A stretch of 64,000 nucleotides of DNA from Pollutiaquabacter sp046052345 (GCA_046052345.1 JBJOMN010000001.1:41920-105919); one strand, 5' to 3'; positions 1-9,313 are shown, counted from the stretch's first letter. Notes: generated from the sequence alone by a model not told the origin. Numbers and translations: made by a program.

Positions 1-450
1 GACCGCTTCATGTTCAACGTACTCCTGACCTATCCTGCGTTCGAACAGGAGGTGCAGGTCGTCCGCAACACGACATCCGACATGAATCCCTCCGTGAACA
101 AGGTCATTACCGGAGAGGAAATCAGCTATTTCCAGGAGCTTGTTCGCAGGATACCGGTGCCCGACAACGTCCTCGAGTATGCAGTAGGACTTGCCGCCAA
201 GACACGGCCTTCCACTTCGACAGCCACCAAAGAGGTGAATACCTATGTGTCGTGGGGCGCCGGCCCCCGCGCTTCGCAATACCTGGTCATCGGTGCTAAA
301 TGCCACGCCGCCCTCAGCGGAAAATTCTCTCCCGATATGGAGGATGTAAGGGCTGTCGCTGTTCCTATTTTGCGTCACCGCATCGTACGAAACTACCGTG
401 CGGAAGCCGACGGTGTATCGGTGGAGAAGATCATCGCCGGTCTGTTCTGA
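1..450 (+). CDS. MoxR-family AAA+ ATPase, C-terminal part (5' end outside window)
   Basis: The reading frame is open from the first base and ends at a TGA at 448-450. About 149 C-terminal residues are present. They start with DRFMF, which in MoxR ATPases follows the sensor region, and continue into the helical lid (AAA_lid_2 type) with a YVSWGAGPRA segment near residue 80 and a C-terminal RHRIVRNYRAE helix. These are typical of MoxR/RavA-like chaperone ATPases, which often sit beside VWA-domain or DUF58 genes and act on envelope or metal-cofactor targets. Walker A and B motifs must lie upstream of the window, so activity cannot be judged. The gene converges on mutS2 with a 39-base gap and no strong terminator between them. 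The family is clear; the substrate is unknown. Confidence 0.85.
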   Translation, partial: DRFMFNVLLTYPAFEQEVQVVRNTTSDMNPSVNKVITGEEISYFQELVRRIPVPDNVLEYAVGLAAKTRPSTSTATKEVNTYVSWGAGPRASQYLVIGAKCHAALSGKFSPDMEDVRAVAVPILRHRIVRNYRAEADGVSVEKIIAGLF

Positions 451-489
451 AAGCCGCTTGACCCGGGGATTTTGGACCGTGTTTGACCG

Positions 490-2598
490 TCAGGTCGTTT
501 TCTTCTTCTTTTCCTTATCCTCGACAAAAAGCTCCAGCGTCGTGATTGCTACGGTTGCGGTCATGTTGCCGAAATCCACGTGGACGTTGTCCTTCCGGAT
601 GCTTTCGACTGTCCCTACCTGACGGCTCTTCAGCATCCGTACCTTGCTTCCTACGGTGATTTCCTGCCTCAGTTTCTCGAGCAATGCTTGTTTTTTGGCG
701 GCCGTTTTTTCCGGAGTGTTTTCCGCGGCATGTTTTTTTGCGAGGGCGGTCATGAGACCCGCGAATTTCTTGATGACTGCTTTCTTATCCTTGGTCTTCA
801 GCCATTCCTCCGAGAGCGCGGACAGTTTGCGTCCCAGCTCCGATAGTCTTCGTATCTCCTCCTGACGTTCCCGCTCTTTTTCCAGACGGGCTGTAAGCTT
901 CTCGTTCAGCCGGCCGAAGCGCTCTTCCGCGGTGGTGGTCCGCAATTGCTGCTGCTGAAGCTGCTTCAGTTCTTCCTCCACCTTGTGTTTCTGCCTATGA
1001 AGATCGGCAAGCAGGCGGTTGAGTTTCAGGTTGTCCTTTTGCACTTTTTTCCTTGCCCGATCCAGAAGGTGTTGGGGGAGACCGATGCGTTCCGCCACCT
1101 CGAACGTATAGGAGCTGCCGGGTTGACCGCTCACGAGCCGGTACAGCGGCTGCAGCGTTTCCGGGTCGAAAAGCATGGAAGCGTTCCGTACACCATTCAG
1201 GTGGTCGGCCAGCAGTTTGATATTGGTGTAATGCGTCGTGAAAACGCCGAAGCAGTTCTTACGGTTCAATTCCTCGAGTACCACCTCCGCAATCGCACCA
1301 CCCAGTTCAGGGTCCGTTCCGGTCCCGAATTCGTCAATCAGTACCAGTGATCCGCCACCCGCCATGCGTAGAAAATGGTTCATCCTGAGAAGACGCGAGC
1401 TGTAGGTGCTGAGTGCGTTCTCGATGGACTGGCTGTCGCCGATATCTGCGAACAAGTGACGGAAAAAACCCATCGATGATCCTTCTCCGACCGGTACCGG
1501 CAATCCGCTTTGGAGCATGACCTGCAGCAAGCCGGCTGTTTTCAGCGTAATGGATTTACCTCCTGCATTCGGTCCGCTGATGATGATGATCCGGTTTTCC
1601 TTGTCCAGCTCCAGGTCCAAAGGAATGGTCTCTTTTCCGCTTGCCCGGTTCTGCAATAACAGCAGCGGATGATAAGCCTTAATCAGCCGCAGTTCAGGCT
1701 GTCGCTGAAGAACCGGAAGACGTGCTCCTATTTCCCTGGAGAACAGCGCTTTTGCGCGTATAAGGTCAAGTGCGACCAGGAACTCCAGCTGGCTCGAAAC
1801 AATGGAGGCGAAGGGCTTCAGTCGGAACGTAAGTTCCCGCAGCAGGCGAAGCACTTCGTTCCTTTCGTCCTGTTCAAGTTCGGCGACTTCATTGTTCAGC
1901 TCGATGAGTCCGTCCGGTTCGATGAAGGTGGTTTTACCCGATTCGCTTTTGCCGTGTACGATACCCTTCAGATCCTTCTTGAATTCAGTAGGGACAGCCA
2001 GGACGCGGCGATTATTGTAGAAATTCTCTTCATTATCCCGCAGCCATCCTCGTTTCTTGAGATCGTTGATGTAGGAGCGGAACCGCTTGTCGGCTTCGCG
2101 CCGCTTGGAGCCGAGATCATGACGTATCCTTCCCAGTTCCTCGGAAGCCGAGCTCTTGACCTGTGCCTGGTGGTCGAGTACTGCGTTTATAAGTTCGGGA
2201 ATCTCCGTGCTCACCGGCAGTCCCGCACATAACCGGTTCAATGCCGTGAATGCGCTGCCCCTGCTTCTCAGATATTCCAGCAGGTCGTTGACGATGACGG
2301 CACCGGACCGAATCTTTCCCAGCTGGGATTCTGTGAGAACCGCTCCGCTTTTTCCGAGCAGGCGGGCTTCGTTCGCGAAATCTTCAAACAGGAAATCCGG
2401 AAAATATCCTTTGTTTTCCAGCGTGACCCTGAACTCTTCGACCCGCGCCAATTCTTCTTCCAGCACAAGCAGGTCATGGACGGGTCGTATGGCAACGGCT
2501 TTGCTTCGCGAGGATTCACAGCGGCAATGTTGCTCCACGCGTTCCCGGATTCGGTCGAATTCCAGGACCTTCAGTATGTCTTCCGGATAATAGTTCAC
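490..2598 (-). CDS. mutS2: MutS2-type ATPase lacking the Smr domain
   Basis: This 702-residue protein has the MutS2 layout. An N-terminal MutS core and clamp region covers about residues 1-310 and an ABC-type ATPase about 320-520, with Walker A GPNAGGKS near residue 340 and Walker B LIDEFGTGTDP near 420. A basic coiled coil (about 530-640) and a small beta segment with VGSKVRM follow. The usual C-terminal Smr nuclease domain is absent: the protein ends soon after the beta segment in KEKKKKTT. MutS2 proteins act against recombination or in rescue of collided ribosomes; without Smr, nuclease activity from that domain is not expected. The start is a GTG at 2598, chosen because MNYYPEDIL aligns with the normal MutS2 N-terminus and no in-frame ATG lies near. 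It is transcribed away from the flavoprotein gene at 2685. Confidence 0.93.
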   Translation of the reverse strand: MNYYPEDILKVLEFDRIRERVEQHCRCESSRSKAVAIRPVHDLLVLEEELARVEEFRVTLENKGYFPDFLFEDFANEARLLGKSGAVLTESQLGKIRSGAVIVNDLLEYLRSRGSAFTALNRLCAGLPVSTEIPELINAVLDHQAQVKSSASEELGRIRHDLGSKRREADKRFRSYINDLKKRGWLRDNEENFYNNRRVLAVPTEFKKDLKGIVHGKSESGKTTFIEPDGLIELNNEVAELEQDERNEVLRLLRELTFRLKPFASIVSSQLEFLVALDLIRAKALFSREIGARLPVLQRQPELRLIKAYHPLLLLQNRASGKETIPLDLELDKENRIIIISGPNAGGKSITLKTAGLLQVMLQSGLPVPVGEGSSMGFFRHLFADIGDSQSIENALSTYSSRLLRMNHFLRMAGGGSLVLIDEFGTGTDPELGGAIAEVVLEELNRKNCFGVFTTHYTNIKLLADHLNGVRNASMLFDPETLQPLYRLVSGQPGSSYTFEVAERIGLPQHLLDRARKKVQKDNLKLNRLLADLHRQKHKVEEELKQLQQQQLRTTTAEERFGRLNEKLTARLEKERERQEEIRRLSELGRKLSALSEEWLKTKDKKAVIKKFAGLMTALAKKHAAENTPEKTAAKKQALLEKLRQEITVGSKVRMLKSRQVGTVESIRKDNVHVDFGNMTATVAITTLELFVEDKEKKKKTT

Positions 2599-2684
2599 GG
2601 TTCACAAAGGTCGTAATTAAGCGGCGAACACCCTCCCGTACCACCGCCGGTTTGATTAATTTGCCCTCTAAAGATCAACCATAA

Positions 2685-3902
2685 ATGCGTATCGCAGTCA
2701 TCGGGGCAGGAGCAGCCGGATTTTTTGCAGCCATCACTGCAAAAAACCGTCGTCCGGAAACGGAAGTGGTGCTGTTGGAAGCCGGTTCTAAGGTGCTTTC
2801 AAAAGTCAGGATCAGCGGCGGAGGACGCTGCAATGTGACGCACGCCTGCTTCGATCCGAAGGAGTTGTCCGCCAATTATCCCCGCGGCTCGAAGGAGCTT
2901 CGGCAAGCTTTCAGCCGGTTCATGTCGGGCGATACGGTAGCCTGGTTCGAAGAACGCGGTGTCGCTTTGAAGACAGAGCCGGACGGCCGGATGTTTCCTG
3001 TCACCGACGATTCCGCAACCGTTATAGACTGTCTGGTCGGCGCAGCCGAAAGGGCAGGAGTCCTGCTGCGAAAGGAATATCCTGTGAAGCGGATAATCCC
3101 GACCGATGCGGGTTTTCTATTGGCAGGTCCTGCGGAAAAAGAAGAACACTTCGACAGGGTGCTTATTGCCACAGGTGGCCATCCGCGCAGGGAGGGTTTT
3201 GAGTGGATTGAGAAGCTGGGGCATACGGTTGTCAGCCCTGTACCTTCCCTGTTCACTTTCAATCTCCCTTCCGAACCCCTGACCGGTCTGATGGGGCTTA
3301 GCATGCCTTCCGCCCGTATTTCCCTCCCCGAGCTTCGTTTACAGGCTACCGGACCCTTGCTGATCACCCATTGGGGACTCAGCGGCCCTGTGATTCTCAA
3401 ACTAAGCGCTCTTGCGGCGCGGCCGCTGGCAGAAAGGAAATACGATTTCAAGGTGTATATTGATTGGAACAACAGCGGAACAGCAGATGAGATGCGGGAG
3501 CATTTGGCAGGGTTCAGGAAATCGAACAGCAGTTCGCATGTTTCGTCAGCCCCGCCTGTTCCGATGCCGCGCCGGCTCTGGACCTTTTTGCTGGAGCGTT
3601 CAGGTGTCCGACAGGGGTTGAACTGGTCGGATCTTCGTAAGGAAGAGACAGAGGCGATTGTGAGGGTAATGGTCGACGATGGCTACCACGCCCGTGGCAA
3701 GACGACGTTCAAGGAGGAATTCGTGACCTGCGGCGGAGTATCCCTGAAGGAGGTCGATTTCCGGACCATGGAAAGCAAGGTCGTGCCCGGACTTTTTTTC
3801 GCGGGAGAGGTGCTGGATATCGACGGGCTGACCGGCGGCTTCAATTTCCAGGCGGCCTGGACGACCGGATATATTGCAGGAACTTCCATGGTTTCCGACT
3901 GA
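2685..3902 (+). CDS. NAD(P)/FAD-dependent oxidoreductase, HI0933/YhiN (BaiN-like) family
   Basis: The 405-residue protein opens with a dinucleotide-binding motif GAGAAG at residues 7-12. It has the family signature GGGRCNVTH near residue 48 and the C-terminal FAD motif GEVLDIDGLTGGFNFQ near residue 375. These place it in the HI0933 flavoprotein family, also annotated as aminoacetone oxidase family FAD-binding enzyme. Physiological substrates of most members are not known; BaiN homologues reduce bile-acid intermediates, but that role is not implied here. Length is normal. It is the first gene of a plus-strand run leading to an S41 protease, with about 100 bases between them. A one-mismatch -7-like box lies just upstream of the ATG. 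Confidence 0.9.
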   Translation: MRIAVIGAGAAGFFAAITAKNRRPETEVVLLEAGSKVLSKVRISGGGRCNVTHACFDPKELSANYPRGSKELRQAFSRFMSGDTVAWFEERGVALKTEPDGRMFPVTDDSATVIDCLVGAAERAGVLLRKEYPVKRIIPTDAGFLLAGPAEKEEHFDRVLIATGGHPRREGFEWIEKLGHTVVSPVPSLFTFNLPSEPLTGLMGLSMPSARISLPELRLQATGPLLITHWGLSGPVILKLSALAARPLAERKYDFKVYIDWNNSGTADEMREHLAGFRKSNSSSHVSSAPPVPMPRRLWTFLLERSGVRQGLNWSDLRKEETEAIVRVMVDDGYHARGKTTFKEEFVTCGGVSLKEVDFRTMESKVVPGLFFAGEVLDIDGLTGGFNFQAAWTTGYIAGTSMVSD

Positions 3903-3978
3903 GACACCATGACCGCTAACCCACAAATCGTCTAGGATAACTTGATTTATTGTCCGAAACATGGCACGGATTGTGCCG

Positions 3979-3986
3979 TATCTTTG
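3979..3986 (+). promoter_or_regulatory. Bacteroidota -7 box upstream of S41 protease
   Basis: The octamer TATCTTTG matches the Bacteroidota sigma-A -7 consensus TAnnTTTG exactly. It lies 18 bases before the ATG at 4005. No TTG is found at the expected 19-21 base spacing upstream, so only the -7 half is supported. Confidence 0.45.
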
Positions 3987-4004
3987 AATACACATCATTT
4001 CGAC

Positions 4005-5615
4005 ATGTCTTTCACGCTCAGAAAAATATCCCGGTATTTCCCGGTACTCGTTTTCTCCTTGCTCCAGGGAACCTTCGTTTACGCGCAGCAGGCGCCCGCA
4101 TCCGGGAAGCTGGATTATGCCCTGCAGATCCTAAAAATGACCTACGTCGACACGGTCAATGAAAAGCAGCTTACGGACGAGGCTCTGCGTGCCATGCTCA
4201 AGCAGCTCGATCCGCACTCGGTCTATATCCCCTTGGAGGAGTTGCGCGAAATGAACGAGCCCCTGGTAGGCAAGTTCGAAGGAGTCGGTGTGCAGTTCAA
4301 TATCCACGACGATACCATCATGGTCACTATGCCGATTCCCGGCGGCCCTTCGGAAAAACTGGGTATCCGTGCCGGTGATCGCATCGTCAGGATAGACGGT
4401 GAGAACGTAGCCGGTGTGAAGATCACCAACAATGACGTGTTCAAGAGGTTGCGTGGGCCGAAGGGTACGAAAGTGAATGTTTCCATTTTCCGTCGGAATG
4501 TTACGGAACTGATAGAATACACCATTGTCCGGGACCAGATTCCGATCTTTTCCATGGATGCCGCTATCATGGTGGCGCCCCAGATCGGATATATCAAGAT
4601 TTCGCGTTTTGCAGACTCTACGCCCGAAGAGTTCCGTGCCGGACTGGAAAAGCTGAAAAAGCAGGGAGCTACCAGCCTCGTGCTTGACTTGCAAGGCAAT
4701 GGCGGCGGCTACCTGAACCGTGCCGTAGAACTGGCGGATGAGTTTCTTTCCTCCGGAAAGAAGATCGTATTCACTCGTGGCCGGGCCACCACTCCCGAGG
4801 ATTACAACTCCACGGCAGTGGGAGGATGGGAGAAAGGCAAACTGGCCGTCCTCATCGATGAATCCTCGGCTTCCGCCAGCGAAATCGTGTCCGGCGCCAT
4901 TCAGGATTGGGACCGCGGACTTATCGTCGGCCGACGATCCTTCGGAAAAGGACTTGTACAGAAACCTTACCAACTAAACGACGGCTCCATGATGAGGGTC
5001 ACCGTGGCACACTACTACACGCCTTCCGGGCGCTGCATCCAGAAGCCTTATGTACTAGGGGAGGAGGACGAATACGAGTTGGATCTCAGCAACCGGTTCA
5101 AGCACGGTGAATTGTTCTATGCGGACAGCATTCATTTCTCCGATACCACTAAATACTTCACCTCCCATCAGCGGCTTGTCAGAGGAGGCGGTGGAATCAT
5201 GCCGGACATCTTCGTTCCCCTTGACACCAGCAAAAACAGTACGTTCTATTCGGACCTGCTGCGCAAGAATGTCTTCAATGATTTTTCGCTCACCTATGCC
5301 GACAATAACCGTAACCGCCTCAAACAGCAGTATGCCGATGCGGCCGCATTCAAGTCCGGTTTCGCGATGACCGATGAACTGATGAGTGAATTCCTCGAGG
5401 CGGCAAAAAAAGCCGGTGTCAAGGAGGATTCGATCGGTTATAAGACCTCCAACGAGGTGATCCGTATGCAGCTGAAAGCCCTTATCGCCAGGAACCTGTG
5501 GGATCTTGAAGCCTATTTTGTCGTCATCAATGAAATGAATCAGCCCCTTCAGCGGGCGATTGCCGCCATCCGCGACAAGACCTTTGAGACAATGAAGCTA
5601 GGCACGGATAAATGA
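4005..5615 (+). CDS. S41 family C-terminal processing peptidase
   Basis: The 536-residue protein carries a signal peptide (about 27 residues, ending YAQ). Next come a short helical domain, a PDZ domain (about residues 75-160, with GVGVQFNIHDD and GIRAGDRIVRIDG) and an S41 peptidase domain. The catalytic serine lies in the SSASASEI motif near residue 288 and the lysine in the FGKGLVQ motif near 312. Such CtpA/Prc-like enzymes cleave C-termini of periplasmic or envelope proteins. The frame can be read further upstream from a TTG at 3942, but the ATG at 4005 gives a clean signal peptide and follows a -7 box. The next gene overlaps by four bases (ATGA), so the two are probably co-translated. A helical C-terminal extension after the protease domain is usual for Bacteroidota members. 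Confidence 0.93.
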   Translation: MSFTLRKISRYFPVLVFSLLQGTFVYAQQAPASGKLDYALQILKMTYVDTVNEKQLTDEALRAMLKQLDPHSVYIPLEELREMNEPLVGKFEGVGVQFNIHDDTIMVTMPIPGGPSEKLGIRAGDRIVRIDGENVAGVKITNNDVFKRLRGPKGTKVNVSIFRRNVTELIEYTIVRDQIPIFSMDAAIMVAPQIGYIKISRFADSTPEEFRAGLEKLKKQGATSLVLDLQGNGGGYLNRAVELADEFLSSGKKIVFTRGRATTPEDYNSTAVGGWEKGKLAVLIDESSASASEIVSGAIQDWDRGLIVGRRSFGKGLVQKPYQLNDGSMMRVTVAHYYTPSGRCIQKPYVLGEEDEYELDLSNRFKHGELFYADSIHFSDTTKYFTSHQRLVRGGGGIMPDIFVPLDTSKNSTFYSDLLRKNVFNDFSLTYADNNRNRLKQQYADAAAFKSGFAMTDELMSEFLEAAKKAGVKEDSIGYKTSNEVIRMQLKALIARNLWDLEAYFVVINEMNQPLQRAIAAIRDKTFETMKLGTDK

Positions 5616-6874
5616 GACGTTTCCCGGCAGGTATCTACCGGCTGATACCCTTCATTCTGGTGCTTGCCGCATGGTCGGCATCGGCATCCGCAGGCACGGT
5701 TCGTTTGGTGTCCTGGAACCTGCTGAACTGGCCGAATGCATCCGACCTGGTCAACGACACCAGTACCCGATGCCCTTATTTCAGGGCGGTCATGGATTCG
5801 TTGAAACCTTCCTTGCTCGTTACGTGCGAAAACCAGTCCACGACCGGCGTACCCTGGTTCCTCCAGCAGGTACTGAATGTCAACACAAATGCATACCGTC
5901 AGGGGGTATATATCCAGGGGGTAGATTCCAACAATGGAATCTTTTATCTGGATTCCCTTTTCACCTTCGTGCGGAACCGGCCAATACGGACGGCTTTACG
6001 CGACATCAGTGAGTTTACCATGTTGTACAAGCCCACAGGAGACACCTTCAGGATATATGCCGTGCATCTAAAAGCCAGTTCGGGTTCGACGAATGAGCAG
6101 TTGCGGGCGGCGGAGGTGGACTCGCTGCGAAAAGTGACGAACGCATTGCCTGCCGGCAGCGATTTCATCGTCTGTGGCGATTTCAATATCTACGGAGACT
6201 ACGAGCCTGCTTATCAGAACCTGGTACGCGATAATCCGGGCGACGACGGAGACTTTGTCGATCCGTTGAATATCACAGGAGTATGGAACAATCCGGTGTA
6301 CAGCATATACCATACACAGTCGACCCGTGCCACATCGGTAGGAGGAGGGGCAGGCGGCGGATTGGACGACCGTTTCGACATGATCCTGTATTCTAATGCG
6401 GTGGCTCAGGCGGGCGGGATGATGTATGTCCCGGGTTCCTGTCAGCCCTTCGGAAACGACGGAAACCATTTCAGCCGTTCCATCAATTTCGGAACCAACG
6501 GTGCGGTCCCGCAAGCACTTGCGAACGCCCTTTACTATTCTTCCGACCACCTTCCGGTTACCGCCCTCTTCGAGTTCGGTACTAATCCGGGAATCGAAGA
6601 GTTGGAGTACGGGAGATTCATTTCCCTGTTTCCGAATCCTGTGACGGCAGGATTCCAACTTCGGTCAACCCTTCAGGCTCCCCTGGAAATGGACTGGAAG
6701 ATCTTCACAGCGGACGGAAGGCTGCTGGAGGCATCTTCGGTTCCTTTGCATCTTCAACCCGGCGTACCTGTGATGGTGCCGCTTCAAATAAAAGATATTG
6801 AAACGGGCTTGTATCGTTTTGTCGGTTATTTTGATAAAAATATGATAATCAAGAATATAAGCTTTGTTAAATGA
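5612..6874 (+). CDS. Secreted endonuclease/exonuclease/phosphatase-fold protein with T9SS sorting domain
   Basis: This 420-residue protein has a signal peptide ending near ASASAG. An EEP-fold domain follows (about residues 28-320) with the early VSWNLLNW motif, CGDFNIYGDYEP near residue 190 and the closing SSDHLPVTALFEF near 312, which supply metal and catalytic residues in DNase I-like and phosphodiesterase enzymes. Residues about 340-420 form a type A T9SS sorting domain (LFPNPVTAGFQL... ending NMIIKNISFVK), so the enzyme is predicted to pass through the type IX system to the surface or medium. The substrate (DNA, RNA or a phospho-compound) cannot be told from sequence. It overlaps the preceding protease gene by ATGA. 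Confidence 0.88.
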   Translation: MRRFPAGIYRLIPFILVLAAWSASASAGTVRLVSWNLLNWPNASDLVNDTSTRCPYFRAVMDSLKPSLLVTCENQSTTGVPWFLQQVLNVNTNAYRQGVYIQGVDSNNGIFYLDSLFTFVRNRPIRTALRDISEFTMLYKPTGDTFRIYAVHLKASSGSTNEQLRAAEVDSLRKVTNALPAGSDFIVCGDFNIYGDYEPAYQNLVRDNPGDDGDFVDPLNITGVWNNPVYSIYHTQSTRATSVGGGAGGGLDDRFDMILYSNAVAQAGGMMYVPGSCQPFGNDGNHFSRSINFGTNGAVPQALANALYYSSDHLPVTALFEFGTNPGIEELEYGRFISLFPNPVTAGFQLRSTLQAPLEMDWKIFTADGRLLEASSVPLHLQPGVPVMVPLQIKDIETGLYRFVGYFDKNMIIKNISFVK

Positions 6875-6948
6875 AGTTGATTCCGGCTTTTTCGGCGGGT
6901 AACTTTTTATCTTTTTCGAGGTAAAAAAAACACCTATAAAGGGACCGG

Positions 6949-7515
6949 ATGCCCAGGAAGTCGTCGCTGCTAAAGCCCAAAGTGGGCGCCTTATTGATCT
7001 CAGAACCTTTCAATCCGGATCCCGGCTTCAAGCGTGCTGTGGTGCTGATCAGTCAGCATACACGGAAGGGAACCATCGGATTCGTAATCAATAAACCGAC
7101 ACCACTGAAGGTAGCGGAGGCGTTGGATGATTTTCCCGATTTCGACGTTCCTGTTTATTGGGGAGGGCCGCTTAAACTGGATTCCATCTATTATATCCAC
7201 AACCTGGCTGATCTTCCCGGATGCAAGATGATTCTTCCCGGACTTTTTTGGGGCGGCGAATACGATCATCTTAAGGAAATGATAGAGTCCGGACAGGTAC
7301 GGACAAAGGATATCAAATTCATCGCAGGATTCTCTGCCTGGATGCCCGACCAGCTCGAGTCCGAAATTCTTGCAGAAGCCTGGTGGGTGACGGAGGCGGA
7401 CGCCTACAGCACACTTATCGAGGAGCCTACCGTAGTCTGGGGAAAAGTGCTGCAGAAGATGGGCCACATCTACGGCATCCTGAACGACTTTCCGGAAGAT
7501 CCGGGATTGAACTGA
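6949..7515 (+). CDS. YqgE/AlgH family protein
   Basis: The 188-residue protein has the usual YqgE length and motifs: GALLISEPFNPDPGFKRAV near the N-terminus, then GTIGFVINKP, YWGGPL near residue 65 and FIAGFSAWMPDQLESE near residue 125. The family (also called AlgH or DUF179) has a known fold but no firmly established biochemical function. The gene stands alone after the T9SS nuclease, with a 74-base gap containing a one-mismatch -7 box (TATCTTTT, 6908-6915). It converges on the lipoprotein gene at 7542 with no clear terminator. Confidence 0.93.
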   Translation: MPRKSSLLKPKVGALLISEPFNPDPGFKRAVVLISQHTRKGTIGFVINKPTPLKVAEALDDFPDFDVPVYWGGPLKLDSIYYIHNLADLPGCKMILPGLFWGGEYDHLKEMIESGQVRTKDIKFIAGFSAWMPDQLESEILAEAWWVTEADAYSTLIEEPTVVWGKVLQKMGHIYGILNDFPEDPGLN

Positions 7516-7541
7516 ATCTTCCGGGCTTTACGGATTCGATT

Positions 7542-8420
7542 TCACCGGAGGGTGATCGTGACCGACCTGTTCCCGATGGAAACAGTGGCTTGGTCGTCAC
7601 AGTTCCCGCTTCCGAAATCAATGATGCGGGTCGGTTTACCGGAAGGGCTGATTGAAATACTGCCTGCGGTGATCCAACGGCAGCTGTTGTTTCGGATCAG
7701 GGAGGAAATCACCGCAGAGAAGCTCTGGCCGTTCGAGTTGGAGCCCGATCCCGTGCCGTTGATACGATAGACATCGTCCAGCCAGTTGTTGTTTCCTGCA
7801 CCGCCTATCAACGTGCGGGTGCGGGTGGAGTTCCAGGTCCTCCAGTTTCCGCCGGAGAACGTGATACGCATGTTCGTAGCCTGTACATTCCATGCCATGT
7901 TGCCTGCATTGTCGGTGCCGGTGTTGGTAATGGTACGTACGCCTTCGATGTGGCGGCCGTCCACATAGAAGGCGTCAAAGGTCATGACGTGGCTGGAACC
8001 GGCGACGAAATAAGCTCCGGTGTAACTGATCAGGATCCTGCCTGCACGGGTACGACCGTCAAGGCCGGTGCAGCCGCTGCCGAAATCGATCACGATGCTG
8101 TTTGCGGAGGTGTCATGCGTGACGGTAGCGCAACCTGTGGATTCAAGAGAACCTGCCGGGGAGGACAAGCGCTGTTCGATGGAGCCGTCTCCTTGCCAGA
8201 CTTGTCCCAGCATGTTGTCGGCATCGGTCAGGATGCTTTCGAATTGACCGACTTCCGAGCTCACGGTGTTCCCCAGGTCATTATCGTCGTTTTTCTCGCA
8301 AGAGAAGACCATCAGGAAAAGGGCGCTGAGCAGCAACAGGGCCAGTGGCGAAAGGAGGAGTTTGTTTTTCACGGGTCGGTTGGTTTTGAGTGTGCGGGAA
8401 TGTTTCGTGGATACTGCCAT
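7542..8420 (-). CDS. Unrecognised secreted lipoprotein
   Basis: No named family is recognised. The 292-residue protein starts with a long basic region and a hydrophobic stretch ending in a lipobox-like LMVFSC, with the acylated cysteine at residue 41. The mature part begins with an acidic, Asn/Asp-rich linker (CEKNDDND). The rest is rich in Gly, Ser, Thr and Asn, consistent with beta structure. Two short segments resemble each other: VIDFGSGCTGLDGRT near residue 95 and IIDFGSGNCDDQATV near the C-terminus. The frame could begin at a TTG (8426), but the ATG at 8420 is preferred. Similar lipoproteins of unknown function are, from memory, widespread in Bacteroidota. The upstream neighbour is nfo, about 53 bases away on the same strand. 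Confidence 0.75.
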   Translation of the reverse strand: MAVSTKHSRTLKTNRPVKNKLLLSPLALLLLSALFLMVFSCEKNDDNDLGNTVSSEVGQFESILTDADNMLGQVWQGDGSIEQRLSSPAGSLESTGCATVTHDTSANSIVIDFGSGCTGLDGRTRAGRILISYTGAYFVAGSSHVMTFDAFYVDGRHIEGVRTITNTGTDNAGNMAWNVQATNMRITFSGGNWRTWNSTRTRTLIGGAGNNNWLDDVYRINGTGSGSNSNGQSFSAVISSLIRNNSCRWITAGSISISPSGKPTRIIDFGSGNCDDQATVSIGNRSVTITLR

Positions 8421-8473
8421 CTGCAATTAAGATGCCAAGATGGCGAAAGGTTTAATGGATTCGTACAGTTTTT

Positions 8474-9313
8474 TCAAAGCTTACGCAAGGCAGTCAGGTT
8501 GACGAGGTCCCAGTCGTCTTCTTTTTCAGTTTCAAGGACTTTGGGGACATCCGGGAATTTTCGGAGCATCATCCGGAAAGTATCTATGCCTAAGGCGCCA
8601 TGACCGATATGGTCGTGCCGGTCCACGCGGCATCCTAATTCCCCTTTGGAGTCATTGAGGTGGATGGCGCGCAGATGTCCGATACCCACCTTTTCGTCGA
8701 ACTCCTTCCATGTAGACTCGAAAGCGGTCTTGCTTCGCAGGTCATAGCCTGCTGCAAATGCATGACACGTGTCGAAACATACGCCAAGTCGTTTGGATCC
8801 GACTCCGCGCAGGATAGCGCCAAGATGCTCGAAGCGGAAACCAATACTGGTGCCCTGTCCGGCAGTATTCTCGATCAGCACGCCTGATTTACAGTCGGAG
8901 GTCTCCGAAAACACCTCTTTGAGTGCATCTATGACATTTTGAATGGCCTGCTCCTCGCTTTGTCCTTTTGCCGCGCCCGGATGCAGGACACAGAACGGCA
9001 GTCCCAGGTCGTTGCAACGGCGGACTTCTCCGATCAGCGCGTCAACGGATTTTTTGCGAAGCGCCCGGTCCTCGCTTGCGAGGTTAAGCAGGTAGGAGCA
9101 ATGGGAGAACACGGTCTTTACGCCTGAAGCTTTCCAGGCTTTTCGGAATTGTGCAGTGACCTCCTCGTCCAGTTTCTTATTGATCCATTGGCGCTGGTTC
9201 TGGGTGAAGATCTGAAACGTATCTATTCCCAGCTTACCGGCCTCCTCAAAGGAATTATGGAGTCCTCCGCTGATGGAGCAGTGCACTCCCAACATGCTTT
9301 TTGTAGCGGTCAT
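8474..9313 (-). CDS. nfo: Deoxyribonuclease IV (AP endonuclease)
   Basis: The 279-residue protein matches endonuclease IV. It has LGVHCSISGG at the start, FTQNQRQW near residue 38, the zinc-ligand segments HCSYLLNLAS, CVLHPGAAKG and IENTAGQG, then CFDTCHAFAAGYD near 180, HLNDSKGELGCRVDRHDHIGHG near 220 and LETEKEDDWD near the end. It cleaves DNA at abasic sites in base-excision repair using three zinc ions. A GTG at 9331 would extend it by six residues, but the ATG at 9313 fits family length better. Confidence 0.95.
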   Translation of the reverse strand: MTATKSMLGVHCSISGGLHNSFEEAGKLGIDTFQIFTQNQRQWINKKLDEEVTAQFRKAWKASGVKTVFSHCSYLLNLASEDRALRKKSVDALIGEVRRCNDLGLPFCVLHPGAAKGQSEEQAIQNVIDALKEVFSETSDCKSGVLIENTAGQGTSIGFRFEHLGAILRGVGSKRLGVCFDTCHAFAAGYDLRSKTAFESTWKEFDEKVGIGHLRAIHLNDSKGELGCRVDRHDHIGHGALGIDTFRMMLRKFPDVPKVLETEKEDDWDLVNLTALRKL

